Origin: Arion vulgaris
Taxonomy: Eukaryota > Mollusca > Gastropoda > Stylommatophora > Arionidae
DNA: 64,000 nucleotides
Reading direction: 5' to 3'
Assembly (NCBI GenBank): GCA_020796225.1
Contig: CM036754.1
Coordinates: forward strand, 44,806,584 to 44,870,583
Every line of letters starts with the position of its first letter. The first letter of the stretch is position 1. Shown here in pieces: positions 31,153 through 41,529 of this stretch. The notes under the pieces are model-generated. The model was given only the letters and a program-made list of their open reading frames with translations, searched no databases and was not told the DNA's origin. Position numbers and translations under genes: made by a program.

Positions 31153-32414
31153 GCATGACTATTTTGAAAAAACAAATATCATAAAAAATATTTGTACTCT
31201 CGGGTTTGTATTACATCTTAATATTCATAGATGTTTCAAGAAGTAGCAGTTAAATGAAGATAATTCATGTGCGAACATATTCTATAAGTTTCATCTAACT
31301 TGGTGCAGTAGTTTTTATAATATTCACTTTTTAGTGCGGACACGTCAATAAATGGAATGTGGAACGTCCATTCTTTAGATGCAATAATTACATTAGACTT
31401 ACAACTATCGATACTGAATTTCATAAACAATCAAATATTATTATTACCATCAATTAAATCTTCTTCATTACTATCACAAGTTATAATTTGATCTAACAGT
31501 ACTCAAGATTCTACTGTAAACATCGTCGGAAACATTAACGTTTAAAAAAAAGTCTCGACTTGAACACAATAATACACTGCTTTCCCTCTTTCAAATCTTT
31601 GTTAAATGAGATATATGTACTTTCCGTTTTTGAAGATTTTTTAACTTCAGTAAAGAGGTTCTGAAGATACATTCGTTTCCGTGAACAGACATCCAAAAGC
31701 CGATATATCGGTTTTGCGACATCATGAACATTACTCTGAACCGATATATCGGCTCTGCAGTCCCGTTGGGTTAACGAGCACTTGGTAGTGAGTATTTATT
31801 GCAAAGTAACGAATAATTCCAAATACTTGAAACTAATTGAAAACTCATCATTACGTCACACTAAAGCTCTCATTCAATTGGAGATAACTATCGGAGGAAA
31901 AAAAATTAATTAAAATTATGTCCCTTCGTGATGTTTCGTTAGCTATTATCATGTTAAATTAAAAAACTATTATTATGTTAAAAACAATTATTCAAAGATA
32001 TTTTAACAAAAGTTAATCCAATATTATTAAAATTTTAAAAAAATATGGTCATATGATATGTAGGACGGAAGCATCAAGATCATACAAATAAAAGTCCGAC
32101 AGAATGAAAACACAATAAGAAACAGAAAACGTTGGAAGATCTTTTAAAGACAAAATTCAATGTGGAGATGGTACAATGTTTGGCTAAGATCAAAGTCTAG
32201 TACCCAACGTTTGATCGCAACCAGAAAGTGAGACCCTTCATAAACTTCAATAGGCACACTCATATACACTTAAGCTATTTGTATCTCTCATTCTAAAGGA
32301 TGAGACACTCGGAGTGTGCTCGTTCAAACCGTACTTGGTCCACTCGTTGTGGCACTGACGGGTAGAGCACAATTAAATGGAATTAAAAAACAGACACGAA
32401 ATATTGCAGATCTA
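31153..32414. other. Unassigned AT-rich DNA with one palindromic inverted repeat
   Basis: No coding signal. AGCCGATATATCGGTT at 31698-31713 and its exact reverse complement at 31739-31754 are the only structured element I find. Confidence 0.55.
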
Positions 32415-33190
32415 TTACATGTCACTTTGAACGTGGAGATGGCACTAGATCTGTGTTTATCATTGCGGGTGTATATGGTGTTGAGATCTATTACATGTCA
32501 CTTTGAACGTGGAGATGGTACTAGATCTGTGTTTATCATTGTGGGGTGTATACGGTGTTGGAGATCTATTACATGTCACTTTGAATGTGGAGATGGTACT
32601 AGATCTGTGTTTATCATTGCGGGGCATAGGTGTTGGAGATCTATTACATGTCACTTTGAATGTGGAGATGGTACTAGATCTGTGTTTATCATTGCGGGGC
32701 ATAGGTGTTGGAGATCTATTACATGTCACTTGAACGTGGAGATGGTACTAGATCTGTGTTTATCATTGCGGGGTGTATACGGTGTTGGAGATCTATTACA
32801 TGTCACTTTGAACGTGGAGATGGTACTAGATCTGTGTTTATCATTGTAGGGGTGTATATTGGTGTTGGAGATCTATTACATGTCACTTTGAATGTGGAGA
32901 TGGTACTAGATCTGTGTTTATCATTGCGGGGGACATACGGTGTTGGAGATCTATTACATGTCACTTTGAACGTGGAGATGGCACTAGATCTGTGTTTATC
33001 ATTGCAGGTGTATATGGTGTTGGAGATCTATTACATGTCACTTTGAATGTGGAGATGGTACTAGATCTGTGTTTATCATTGCGGGGTGTATACGGTGTTG
33101 GAGATGTATTACATGTCACTTTGAACGTGGAGATGGTACTAGATCTGTGTTTATCATTGCGGGGTGCATACGGTGTTGGAGATGTATTGC
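32415..33190. repeat. 78-bp tandem array, about 10 copies
   Basis: The unit runs GTCACTTTGAACGTGGAGAT, GGTACTAGATCTGTGTTTAT, CATTGCGGGGTGTATACGG, TGTTGGAGATCTATTACAT. Copies vary in length around GGGG, so reading frames shift between copies. A single TGTGGAGATGGTACAATG at 32160 may be a stray seed. Confidence 0.95.
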
Positions 33191-33342
33191 AACCATACTT
33201 GAATGATGAGAACAGAGATGGCCACACTTCTAACCCTTTCGCTGCTACATACTTTCCGAAGGCTGAGCTTAAAATAGCTACTCTTTCTTTCTAGGTCACA
33301 AACGTGAATGTACGCCTATAGCAGTGACAGTAGCAATGTATA

Positions 33343-33445
33343 ACGTGTTAACACGTCTTTAGCTCACAGAGGAGAGATAACAACAGACGTGTTAATGCGT
33401 CTTTAGAAGTGAATGGGAAAACGTATATATACGTCCTTAGCAGCT
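33343..33445. repeat. Three palindromes of ACGT-N6-ACGT type
   Basis: ACGTGTTAACACGT (33343-33356), ACGTGTTAATGCGT (33387-33400) and ACGTATATATACGT (33421-33434), each followed by C(T/C)TTAG. The first and third are perfect 14-bp palindromes. Confidence 0.7.
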
Positions 33446-33467
33446 AAAGGGCTAATCGTCGCTGCTT

Positions 33468-33645
33468 TGCTAAATGTGTCAGTCAGTGATATTATCTTAA
33501 TCTATATAACAATAAGTAATCATCTTTGCTAAATGTGTCAGTCAGTGATATTATCTTCATCTATATAACAATAAGTAATCATCTTTCAAATGTATCAGTC
33601 AGTGATATTATCTTAATCTATATAACAATAAGTAATCATCTTTGG
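33468..33645. repeat. 59-bp repeat, 3 copies
   Basis: TTGCTAAATGTGTCAGTCAG, TGATATTATCTTAATCTATA, TAACAATAAGTAATCATCTT. The third copy has a short deletion. Confidence 0.9.
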
Positions 33646-33659
33646 ATATATATCTAAAG

Positions 33660-33735
33660 ATGTGGACCACAGAAATAACATAGACAGTGAAAAACACTAT
33701 TTATGAAGTGTGCACAAAACCCATTCTAGAAATGG
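33660..33735 (+). mobile_element. LINE-A 3' coding end
   Basis: GACAGTGAAAAACACTATTT, ATGAAGTGTGCACAAAAC, CATTCTAGAAATGGCTTCTT parallels LINE-A at 1975-2030 (CACTGTTTATGAAGCGCACA). It continues without a break into the 44-bp array. Confidence 0.75.
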
Positions 33736-35058
33736 CTTCTTATCCTGACGGTGCGAAGTATATACCAAGATTAGAGAAATGTCTTATCCTGACAGTGTGA
33801 AGTATATACCAAGATTAGAGAAATGTCTTATCCTGACGGTGTAAAGTATATACCAAGATTAGAGAAATGTCTTATACTGACGGTGTGAAGTATATACCAA
33901 GATTATAGAAATGTCTTATACTGACAGTGTGAAGTATATACCAAGATTAGAGAAATGTCTTATCCTGACAGTGTGAAGTATATACCAAGATTAGAGAAAT
34001 GTCTTATCCTGACAGTGTGAAGTATATACCAAGATTAGAGAAATGTCTTATACTGACAGTGTGAAGTATATACCAAGATTAGAGAAATGTCTTATACTGA
34101 CAGTGTGAAGTATATACCAAGATTAGAGAAATGTCTTATCCTGACAGTGTGAAGTATATACCAAGATTAGAGAAATGTCTTATACTGACAGTGTGAAGTA
34201 TATACCAAGATTAGAGAAATGTCTTATCCTGACAGTGTGAAGTATATACCAAGATTAAAGAAATGTCTTATACTGACAGTGTGAAGTATATACCAAGATT
34301 AGAGAAATGTCTTATACTGACAGTGTGAAGTATATACCAAGATTAGAGAAATGTCTTATACTGACAGTGTGAAGTATATACCAAGATTAGAGAAATGTCT
34401 TATCCTGACAGTGTGAAGCATATACCAAGATTAGAGAAATGTCTTATACTGACGGTGTGAAGCATATACCAAGATTAGAGAAATGTCTTATCCTGACAGT
34501 GTGAAGTATATACCAAGATTAGAGAAATGTCTTATCCTGACGATGTGAAGCATATACCAAGATTAGAGAAATGTCTTATCCTGACAGTGTGAAGTATATA
34601 CCAAGATTAGAGAAATGTCTTATACTGACAGTGTGAAGTATATACCAAGATTAGAGAAATGTCTTATCCTGACGGTGTAAAGTATATACCAAGATTAGAG
34701 AAATGTCTTATACTGACAGTGTGAAGTATATACCAAGATTAGAGAAATGTCTTATCCTGACAGTGTGAAGTATATACCAAGATTAGAGAAATGTCTTATC
34801 CTGACAGTGTGAAGTATATACCAAGATTAGAGAAATGTCTTATACTCACAGTGTGAAGTATATACCAAGATTAGAGAAATGTCTTATACTGACAGTGTGA
34901 AGTATATACCAAGATTAGAGAAATGTCTTATCCTGACAGTGTGAAGTATATACCAAGATTAGAGAAATGTCTTATCCTGACAGTGTGAAGTATATACCAA
35001 GATTAGAGAAATGTCTTATACTGACAGTGTGAAGTATATACCAAGATTAGAGAAAGGA
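33736..35058 (+). repeat. 44-bp array, about 30 copies, of the LINE-A 3' terminus
   Basis: The unit is TCTTATCCTGACAGTGTGAA, GTATATACCAAGATTAGAGA, AATG. It corresponds to the last bases of LINE-A (CTTATCCTCACGCTGTGAGG, TAAAACAGGATTAGAGAAAT at 2028-2068). Two main variants, TATCCTG and TATACTG, are interspersed. Confidence 0.95.
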
Positions 35059-35680
35059 AAGAATACGAAGTAAACCAACATAGAATTGTTGTCGTTAGCT
35101 GTCACATGCTGACAGACAAACATACTGAGACGCATGCTGATAGACCGACATACTGAGAGGCATGCTGACAGACAAACATACTGAGAGGCATGCTGACAGA
35201 CAAACATACTGAGAGGCATGCTGACAGACAGACATACTGAGAGATATGCTGATAGACAGACATACTGAGAGGCATGCTGACAGACAGACATACTGAGAGG
35301 CATGCTGACAGACAGATATACTGAGAGACATGCTCACAGACATGCAGATAGACAGAGATACTGAGAGACATACTGAGAGACATGCAGATAGACAGAGATA
35401 CTGAGAGACATACTGAGAGACATGCTGACAGACAGACATACTGTGAGACATTCTGAGAGACATGCTCACAGACAGACAGACTGAGAGACATATGAGAGAC
35501 ATGCTGAGAGACATGCTGACAGACATAGTGAGAGATATACTGACAGGCATACTGCGAGATATACTGAGAGACATGCTGACAGACATGCTGACAGACAGAC
35601 ATACTGAGAGACATGCTGACAGACATGCTGACAGACAGACATACTGAGAGACATACTGATGAAGTAATCGAAGCATTTAT
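35059..35680. repeat. 28-bp array in a dispersed element shared with 53.7 kb
   Basis: The unit is GAGAGGCATGCTGACAGACA GACATACT with shorter variants. Flanks match 53715-53830: AGTAAACCAACATAGAATTG on the left and CATACTGATGAAGTAATCGA on the right, where the 53.7 kb copy has a single CACGCTGAGAGACATACTGA. So the array grew inside that element. Confidence 0.85.
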
Positions 35681-35774
35681 TGACTAATTAGTCCGATGTG
35701 TATTGCTGATGATCTGAGGACTGCACTAACAATATATTTGTAGAGGCAACTCAACTTTCTCAACTACTTAATTC

Positions 35775-36290
35775 TTTCTTTTATCTAATCCTGTTTTGTC
35801 TCACAACGTCAGGATAACAAGAAGATTTATAGAGTGGGTTTTTGTGTGCACTTCATAAACAGCGTTTTTCGTAGCCTTTGTTATCTCTGAGATCCAACTT
35901 TTGCGTGGAAGACCTTTTGCTGTGTGTCCACTGTATTGGAATAATATTGCTCTTTGAGGCTCACTGTCTGTTGGTAATCTGCTTATGTACCGAACCGTTT
36001 AATTTGTTGTTTCTTGATAAAGTTCAGTATTGATGTTGTATCCACTTTTTTCCTGATGTCTTATTTTCTCAACCGGTCTCTTCTTGTTACCCCCAGCATT
36101 CTGCATAGACACTTCATCTCTGTCATGACTAGTTTTATTCTATCGTTTGATGTCATCGTCCAGGTTTGGTACTGATAGCAGAATGTTTTGGGAGAAATGT
36201 TGTGTTGAACAATGTTCTTTTTGTGTTCATGGTGACGTGCTAGCATTTCATAATTATTGCCATTTATTCTATCATTTGCTGTTTGATTTG
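35775..36290 (-). mobile_element. LINE-A fragment
   Basis: Minus strand: CYQYQTWTMTSNDRIKLVMT EMKC, CRMLGVTRRDRLR then a stop, with the remainder of the 3' end down to TAATCCTGTTTTGTCTCAC at 35786-35804. Tail-to-tail with the LINE-A end at 33660. Confidence 0.8.
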
Positions 36291-36760
36291 TTACATCTAT
36301 GTTGGATTTGTAGTTATTCTCCAGTTTGCTGTTTGCTTTGTTGTATCCTCGTATGTTGGATTTCGTTAGTTATTCTCCAGTTTGCTGTTTGATTTGTTGC
36401 ATCTATGTTGGATTTCGTTAGTTATTCTCCAGTTTGCTGTTTGCTTTGTTGATCTGTATGTTGGATTTGTTAGTTATTCTCCAGTTTGCTGTGCTCTTGT
36501 TAGGGAACATGCTAATAAATTTGGACGTTCATTTATTCTCCAGTCCTGGCTGTTTGGCTTTGAATTGCATACTAATTGAGATAGTTAGTTATTCTCGTTT
36601 GCTGTTTGCTTTGTTGCATCTATGTTGGATTTAGTTAGTTATTCTCCAGTTTGCTGTTTGCTTTGTTGCATCTATGTTGGATTAGTTGTTATTCTCCAGT
36701 TTGCTGTTTGCTTTGTTGCATCTATGTTGGATTTAGATTGTTATTCTCCAGTTTGCTGAC
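36291..36760 (-). repeat. 52-bp array, about 9 copies, of an internal LINE-A segment
   Basis: The plus-strand unit is TTTGCTGTTTGCTTTGTTGC, ATCTATGTTGGATTTAGTTA, GTTATTCTCCAG. Its complement (GAGAATAACTAAC, CCAACATAGATGCAAC, AAATCAAACAGC) is present once upstream of the same LINE-A coding region at 9490-9560 and 1550-1600. Contiguous with the LINE-A fragment on the left. Confidence 0.85.
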
Positions 36761-36779
36761 AAAATGCTCCTATGTATGT

Positions 36780-36985
36780 AAAGAAAAGAAAAGAATAATA
36801 AAGGCGACTGCAATAACTAATAAATTCATGAAGGCAAGCTTCATTTTTAGTAACATCCTACTGATCTTAAATAGAAAGACAAAAGAAATAAATATAAGGC
36901 GACTGCAATACAATAAATTCATGAAGGCAGCTTCATTTTTAGTAACATCCTACTGATGATCTCAAATAGAAAGACAAAATAAAGA
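36780..36985. repeat. Duplication of about 92 bp
   Basis: AAGGCGACTGCAATAACTAA, TTCATGAAGGCAAGCTTCAT, TTTTAGTAACATCCTACTGA recurs about 97 bp later with small indels. Confidence 0.8.
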
Positions 36986-37054
36986 AAGATAAGACAAAAT
37001 TGAGAGATGAAAATTGATCATAACTAAACAAGAGAAGAAACATTCACTGTTGGA

Positions 37055-37242
37055 ATTGTTTGATTGTTTGATTGTTTGATTGTTGGAATTGTTTGATTGT
37101 TTGATTGTTTGATTGTTTGATTGTTGGAATTGTTTGATTGTTTGATTGTTTGATTGTTTGATTGTTTGATTGTTTGATTGATAAGACCAACATCATTGCA
37201 CTTTAACGAGTAACCATGTTTGCTCCGATCTCTTTGGTTATT
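37055..37242 (-). mobile_element. S2 SINE, 3' end with expanded (GATTGTTT)n tail
   Basis: 37055-37180 is GATTGTTT/GATTGTTGGAATTGTTT microsatellite. Right after it the plus strand reads GATAAGACCAACATCATTGC, complement of the S2 3' end GCAATGATGTTGGTCTTATC. The rest of this S2 lies beyond the LINE-B insertion, at 37613. Confidence 0.75.
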
Positions 37243-37612
37243 GGTTATTGGTTATTGGTTACTAAACTGACGTCATTGCACTCCGGGCAGACCCATAGGT
37301 GCTCAGTCTCCCCAACAGATATCGAAGAGTATGCATACTGATGGTTCCTGTGGCTCGCTGATTAAACCCACCTCTCACTCTACCTCTCAGGCATCCAGTT
37401 CTACTTGTACAACGGGTAACTCCAAACTGCCTAAATCGCTTGATCGATTCAACATCGATTTTAGTGTCCTCATCCAACAGACAGTCGCGTCCAACAGACA
37501 GTCGTGAAGAGACCGAAGAATATCCCCCTTATCCAAGTTCAACTCCCCAAAAATCGATGCTGTTGATGCAAGCCTGTCCACTCTCTCATTCTTACACATG
37601 AAGATCTCATCG
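37243..37612 (-). mobile_element. LINE-B, 5'-truncated, nested in S2
   Basis: Minus strand: NERVDRLASTASIFGELNLD KGDILRSLHDCLLD, a small internal duplication (CAACAGACAGTCGCGT, CAACAGACAGTCGTGA), DEDTKIDVESIKRFRQFGVT RCTSRTGCLRGRVRG, STYGSARSAMTSV, stop, then TTAGTAACCAATAACCAATA. It begins within the RNase H domain. Confidence 0.8.
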
Positions 37613-38035
37613 GCAGAGCACGAACTCCGCATCACCCACGAATGTCCGTGATGTAATTTTAAAGATGGTGAAAATATTTTGTAGAAAATTTTTGAACTTT
37701 CTAATCCGGGCAGCTGCTTTCCAGTCTGTTCTTCTCAATTTTGAACTTTCTAATCCGGGCAGCTGCTTTCCAGCCTGTTCTTCTCAATTTTGAACTTTTT
37801 AATCCGGACATCGGCTTTCCAGCCTGTTCTTCTCAATTTTGAACTGCCAAGGGTTCTTTTACCTGCTCAACGAACACGGTAAGTACGGTTTATCGTCCGT
37901 ATCAGATAGGACTAGGAACTCGATCTCACCTACACTCAGATCAGGGGTCTCTGAAAAATATCCCGTTTTTTCCACGAGGATCGAACCGAGTACATTCATT
38001 TTACAAATCTGCATGACTGAGCTAGGTAATAAACT
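37613..38035 (-). mobile_element. S2 SINE, 5' part, with internal 51-bp triplication
   Basis: Head side: GTACTCGGTTCGATCCTCGT (B-box GGTTCGATCC) on the minus strand near 37980. The body segment TTTGAACTTTCTAATCCGGG, CAGCTGCTTTCCAGCCTGTT is present three times at 37688-37842 but once in other S2 copies. The right-hand part of the element is at 37055-37242. Confidence 0.75.
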
Positions 38036-38435
38036 TATTTAATAACAGACTCTTACAGATATCTTAAACTGTGACATTTTGTTTTTCATTTATTCCAGTC
38101 TTTCCCCTTCCTTCCCTGCTTCAGGCAATATCATTTTCCGCTCCAGCTAAAAAAGACAACTCGTACTCAAACATTCGTGTTTTATTAATGGTTACTTCCC
38201 TTGTTTGTCGTATTATAAATGAGACCATCTCTCCCAGGCGATAAATAATCACCATACTTAAGCAATGGTTTAGTACCATAATCTCTTCTGTCAAATTTGA
38301 TTCGTTAGAGTCTGGTCTGGTTATGTATTTATTATTATTCTGTGAGAAATAAGTACGGACATTTGAAGAGAAATGTCACAAGCTAGGGATATTTATGGGA
38401 TGTCTTCATAAGTAATTACTGAAGCAGTCAGTGTT
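38036..38435. other. Unassigned unique DNA
   Basis: No gene, RT motif or array recognised. Confidence 0.5.
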
Positions 38436-38439
38436 TGGG

Positions 38440-38905
38440 AATGAGTGCTGGTTTAGTTGCAGTCAAGTGATTAAAGTGCTGGTTTAGTTGTAGTCAAGTG
38501 ATTGAAATGCAGGTGTAGTTGTAGACAAGTGGTTGGAGAGCTGGTGTAGTTTTAGCCAAGTGATTAAAGTGCTGGTGTAGTTGTAGTCAAGTGATTAAAG
38601 GGCTGGTGTACTTGTAGTCAAGTGATTAAAGTGCTGGTGCAGTTGTAGTCAAGTGATTGAAGAGCTGGGGTGTAGTTGTAGTCATGTGATTGAAGTGCTG
38701 GTGTAGTTGTAGTCATGTGATTGAAGTGCTGGTGTAGTAGATATGTGATTGAAGTGCTGGTCTAGTTGTAGTCATGTGATTGCAGTGCTGGTGTAGTTGT
38801 AGACATGTGATTGAAGTGCTGGTGTAGTTGTAGTCATGTGATTGCAGTGCTGGTGTAGTTGTAGCCAAGTAGTTGAAGTGCTGGTCTAGTTGTAGACAAG
38901 TGATC
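38440..38905. repeat. 31-bp tandem array, about 15 copies
   Basis: The unit is GCTGGTGTAGTTGTAGTCAA GTGATTAAAGT, with TAGCCAAG, CATGTG and TTGAAGT variants. Forms such as TAGCCAAGTAGTTGAAGTGC resemble the D-arm/A-box part of class II tRNAs. Confidence 0.9.
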
Positions 38906-38939
38906 GGAGAAGACATACATTAGACACTAATACCTAACG

Positions 38940-39165
38940 ACCCTCGATATATATATATATATACTATATACTATATACTGACTGTATATGTTATGTCTGC
39001 GGTTTAGGAAGTCAGAATTTCATCACTTCTATTGTATACTTTGCTTGATAAAGGCATTTTCATCGAAATGTCGCTATGTATTGTTTTTGTACTTTGTAAA
39101 ACTACTGTACGTTGTTGTGTGTGTGTTTGGCTATTACTAAAGTGAATATGCCAGTGATTGTCATT
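38940..39165 (+). mobile_element. Dispersed element fragment, also at 59065-59210
   Basis: ACTGACTGTATATGTTATGT CT, TAGGAAGTC, CACTTCTATTGTATAC are shared with 59120-59200, as is the preceding CCTAACGACCCTCG. Followed by TTGATAAAGGCATTTTCATC GAAATGTCGC, the kind of sequence seen at retroelement termini, but I cannot assign it. A (TA)n run lies at 38948-38965. Confidence 0.5.
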
Positions 39166-39179
39166 GAGAAAGTGGGAAG

Positions 39180-39405
39180 CATAAAATAGTAACACTGCCA
39201 CCTATAAGACATGTTGTAAGAGGTGTTAAGGTAGGGGCCTAGGGAAGTTATCTTAGTAAATAAATAGCGCAACAGAAATCGGATACTTGTAGACACATAG
39301 CATGCACAATGTACAATTGCTTTTAGGCTCAGATAACATACAAATCACAAAGAGTGGTTTAACTAGTGGCCGATATGGAGCGTTGGAAGAAGAAGACGAT
39401 TGAGA
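39180..39405 (+). mobile_element. D4 dispersed repeat
   Basis: GACATGTTGTAAGAGGTGTT, GGGGCCTAGGGAAGTTATCT, CAAATCACAAAGAGTGGTTT, ATATGGAGCGTTGGAAGAAG AAG: same order as 47531-47760, complement of 26657-26935. Confidence 0.7.
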
Positions 39406-39580
39406 AAGCTAATAGATAAGGATTACTGTCGTTACTGTCAGTAGCACCGCTTTTTATGTCCGTGTAGAACAGCTGGCGACTTGAGTCTGGAGAATTTAAT
39501 GTCTGCATGGCTAGTACAGTCGCCATGAAGCTGTTCAGGTTAGGATTTTTCATTTATGCCAACAACAGAACAAAATACTT

Positions 39581-39650
39581 GTCCTTACCGTGAATTGAAC
39601 ATATGTCTCGCGCATTATAGCCGCGCTCTAATCCATTCGGCCAGACAAGG
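39581..39650 (-). tRNA. tRNA-like sequence or tRNA-derived SINE head
   Basis: On the minus strand: TCTGGCCGAATGG fits the A-box, an anticodon-like arm GCGCG-GCTATAA-TGCGC follows (TAT in the anticodon position), and TGTTCAATTCA sits where the B-box belongs. Acceptor pairing is only partial (TCCTT with AAGGA) and the T-stem is weak. Probably a pseudogene or SINE head rather than a working tRNA. Confidence 0.4.
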
Positions 39651-39799
39651 ATTGTTGTTCTAAAAATTGATTAACAAAAATAGGAGCCCAACACCTTTTC
39701 CCTATTTTGTTATTTCCCTATTCGCCATTTTGTTGCAACTATTCGTCATGACGTAGTTCAGTTAGATTTTGTAGTTATATTTTATGTATTGTATTTATA

Positions 39800-41425
39800 C
39801 TTCCCGTTACTATTCTATATGTATATATATGTGTATGTTAAATTACTATTCTATATGTATATGTGTATGTTAAATTACTATTCTATATGTATGTATGTGT
39901 GTATGTTAAATTACTATTCTATATGTATATGTGTATGTTAAATTACTATTCTATATGTATATATATGTGTATGTTAAATTACTATTCTATATGTATGTGT
40001 GTATGTTAAATTACTATTCTATATGTATATGTGTATGTTAAATTACTATTCTATATGTATGTGTGTGTATGTTAAATTACTATTCTATATGTATGTGTGT
40101 ATGTTAAATTACTATTCTATATGTATATGTGTATGTTAAATTACTATTCTATATGTATGTGTGTGTATGTTAAATTACTATTCTATATGTATGTGTGTAT
40201 GTTAAATTACTATTCTATATGTATGTGTGTGTGTATGTTAAATTACTATTCTATATGTATGTGTGTATGTTAAATTACTATTCTATATGTATGTGTGTGT
40301 ATGTTAAATTACTATTCTATATGTATGTGTGTGTATGTTAAATTACTATTCTATATGTATGTGTGTATGTTAAATTACTATTCTATATGTATGTGTGTAT
40401 GTTAAATTACTATTCTATATGTATGTGTGTGTATGTTAAATTACTATTCTATATGTATGTGTGTGTGTATGTTAAATTACTATTCTATATGTATGTGTGT
40501 GTATGTTAAATTACTATTCTATATGTATGTGTGTATGTTAAATTACTATTCTATATGTATGTGTGTGTATGTTAAATTACTATTCTATATGTATGTGTGT
40601 ATGTTAAATTACTATTCTATATGTATGTGTGTGTATGTTAAATTACTATTCTATATGTATGTGTGTATGTTAAATTACTATTCTATATGTATGTGTGTAT
40701 GTTAAATTACTATTCTATATGTATGTGTGTGTATGTTAAATTACTATTCTATATGTATGTGTGTGTGTATGTTAAATTACTATTCTATATGTATGTGTGT
40801 ATGTTAAATTACTATTCTATATGTATGTGTGTATGTTAAATTACTATTCTATATGTATGTGTATGTATGTTAAATTACTATTCTATATGTATGTGTGTAT
40901 GTTAAATTACTATTCTATATGTATGTGTGTGTATATTAAATTACTATTCTATATGTATGTGTGTATGTTAAATTACTATTCTATATGTATGTGTGTATGT
41001 TAAATTACTATTCTATATGTATGTGTATGTATGTTAAATTACTATTCTATATGTATGTGTGTATGTTAAATTACTATTCTATATGTATGTGTGTATGTTA
41101 AATTACTATTCTATATGTATGTGTGTATGTTAAATTACTATTCTATATGTATGTGTGTATGTTAAATTACTATTCTATATGTATGTGTGTATGTTAAATT
41201 ACTATTCTATATGTATGTGTGTATGTTAAATTACTATTCTATATGTATGTGTGTATGTTAAATTACTATTCTATATGTATGTGTGTATGTTAAATTACTA
41301 TTCTATATGTATGTGTATGTATGTTAAATTACTATTCTATATGTATGTGTGTGTATGTTAAATTACTATTCTATATGTATGTGTGTATGTTAAATTACTA
41401 TTCTATATGTATGTGTGTATGTTAA
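39800..41425. repeat. 28-34 bp tandem array, about 52 copies
   Basis: Core GTTAAATTACTATTCTATAT is constant. The spacer is GTATGTGTGTAT with variable numbers of GT dinucleotides (and TATATATGTGTAT at the left end), so copy length moves in 2-bp steps. Short open frames (LNYYSICMCV period) come from the array. Confidence 0.95.
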
Positions 41426-41529
41426 ATGTTACATAGGTTATATAAATATGATTTGTATTGTTTATCTCCTTTTCTCCACTTCTAGTTTTTTGTGTGCATT
41501 TATTTCGTTATTCATTTTTAGTTACATAT

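Noticed and set aside
39070..39100. Hammerhead-ribozyme-like motif (TTGATAAAGGC...CGAAATGTC)
   Set aside because: The conserved CTGATGA core is not present and I could not form the three stems.
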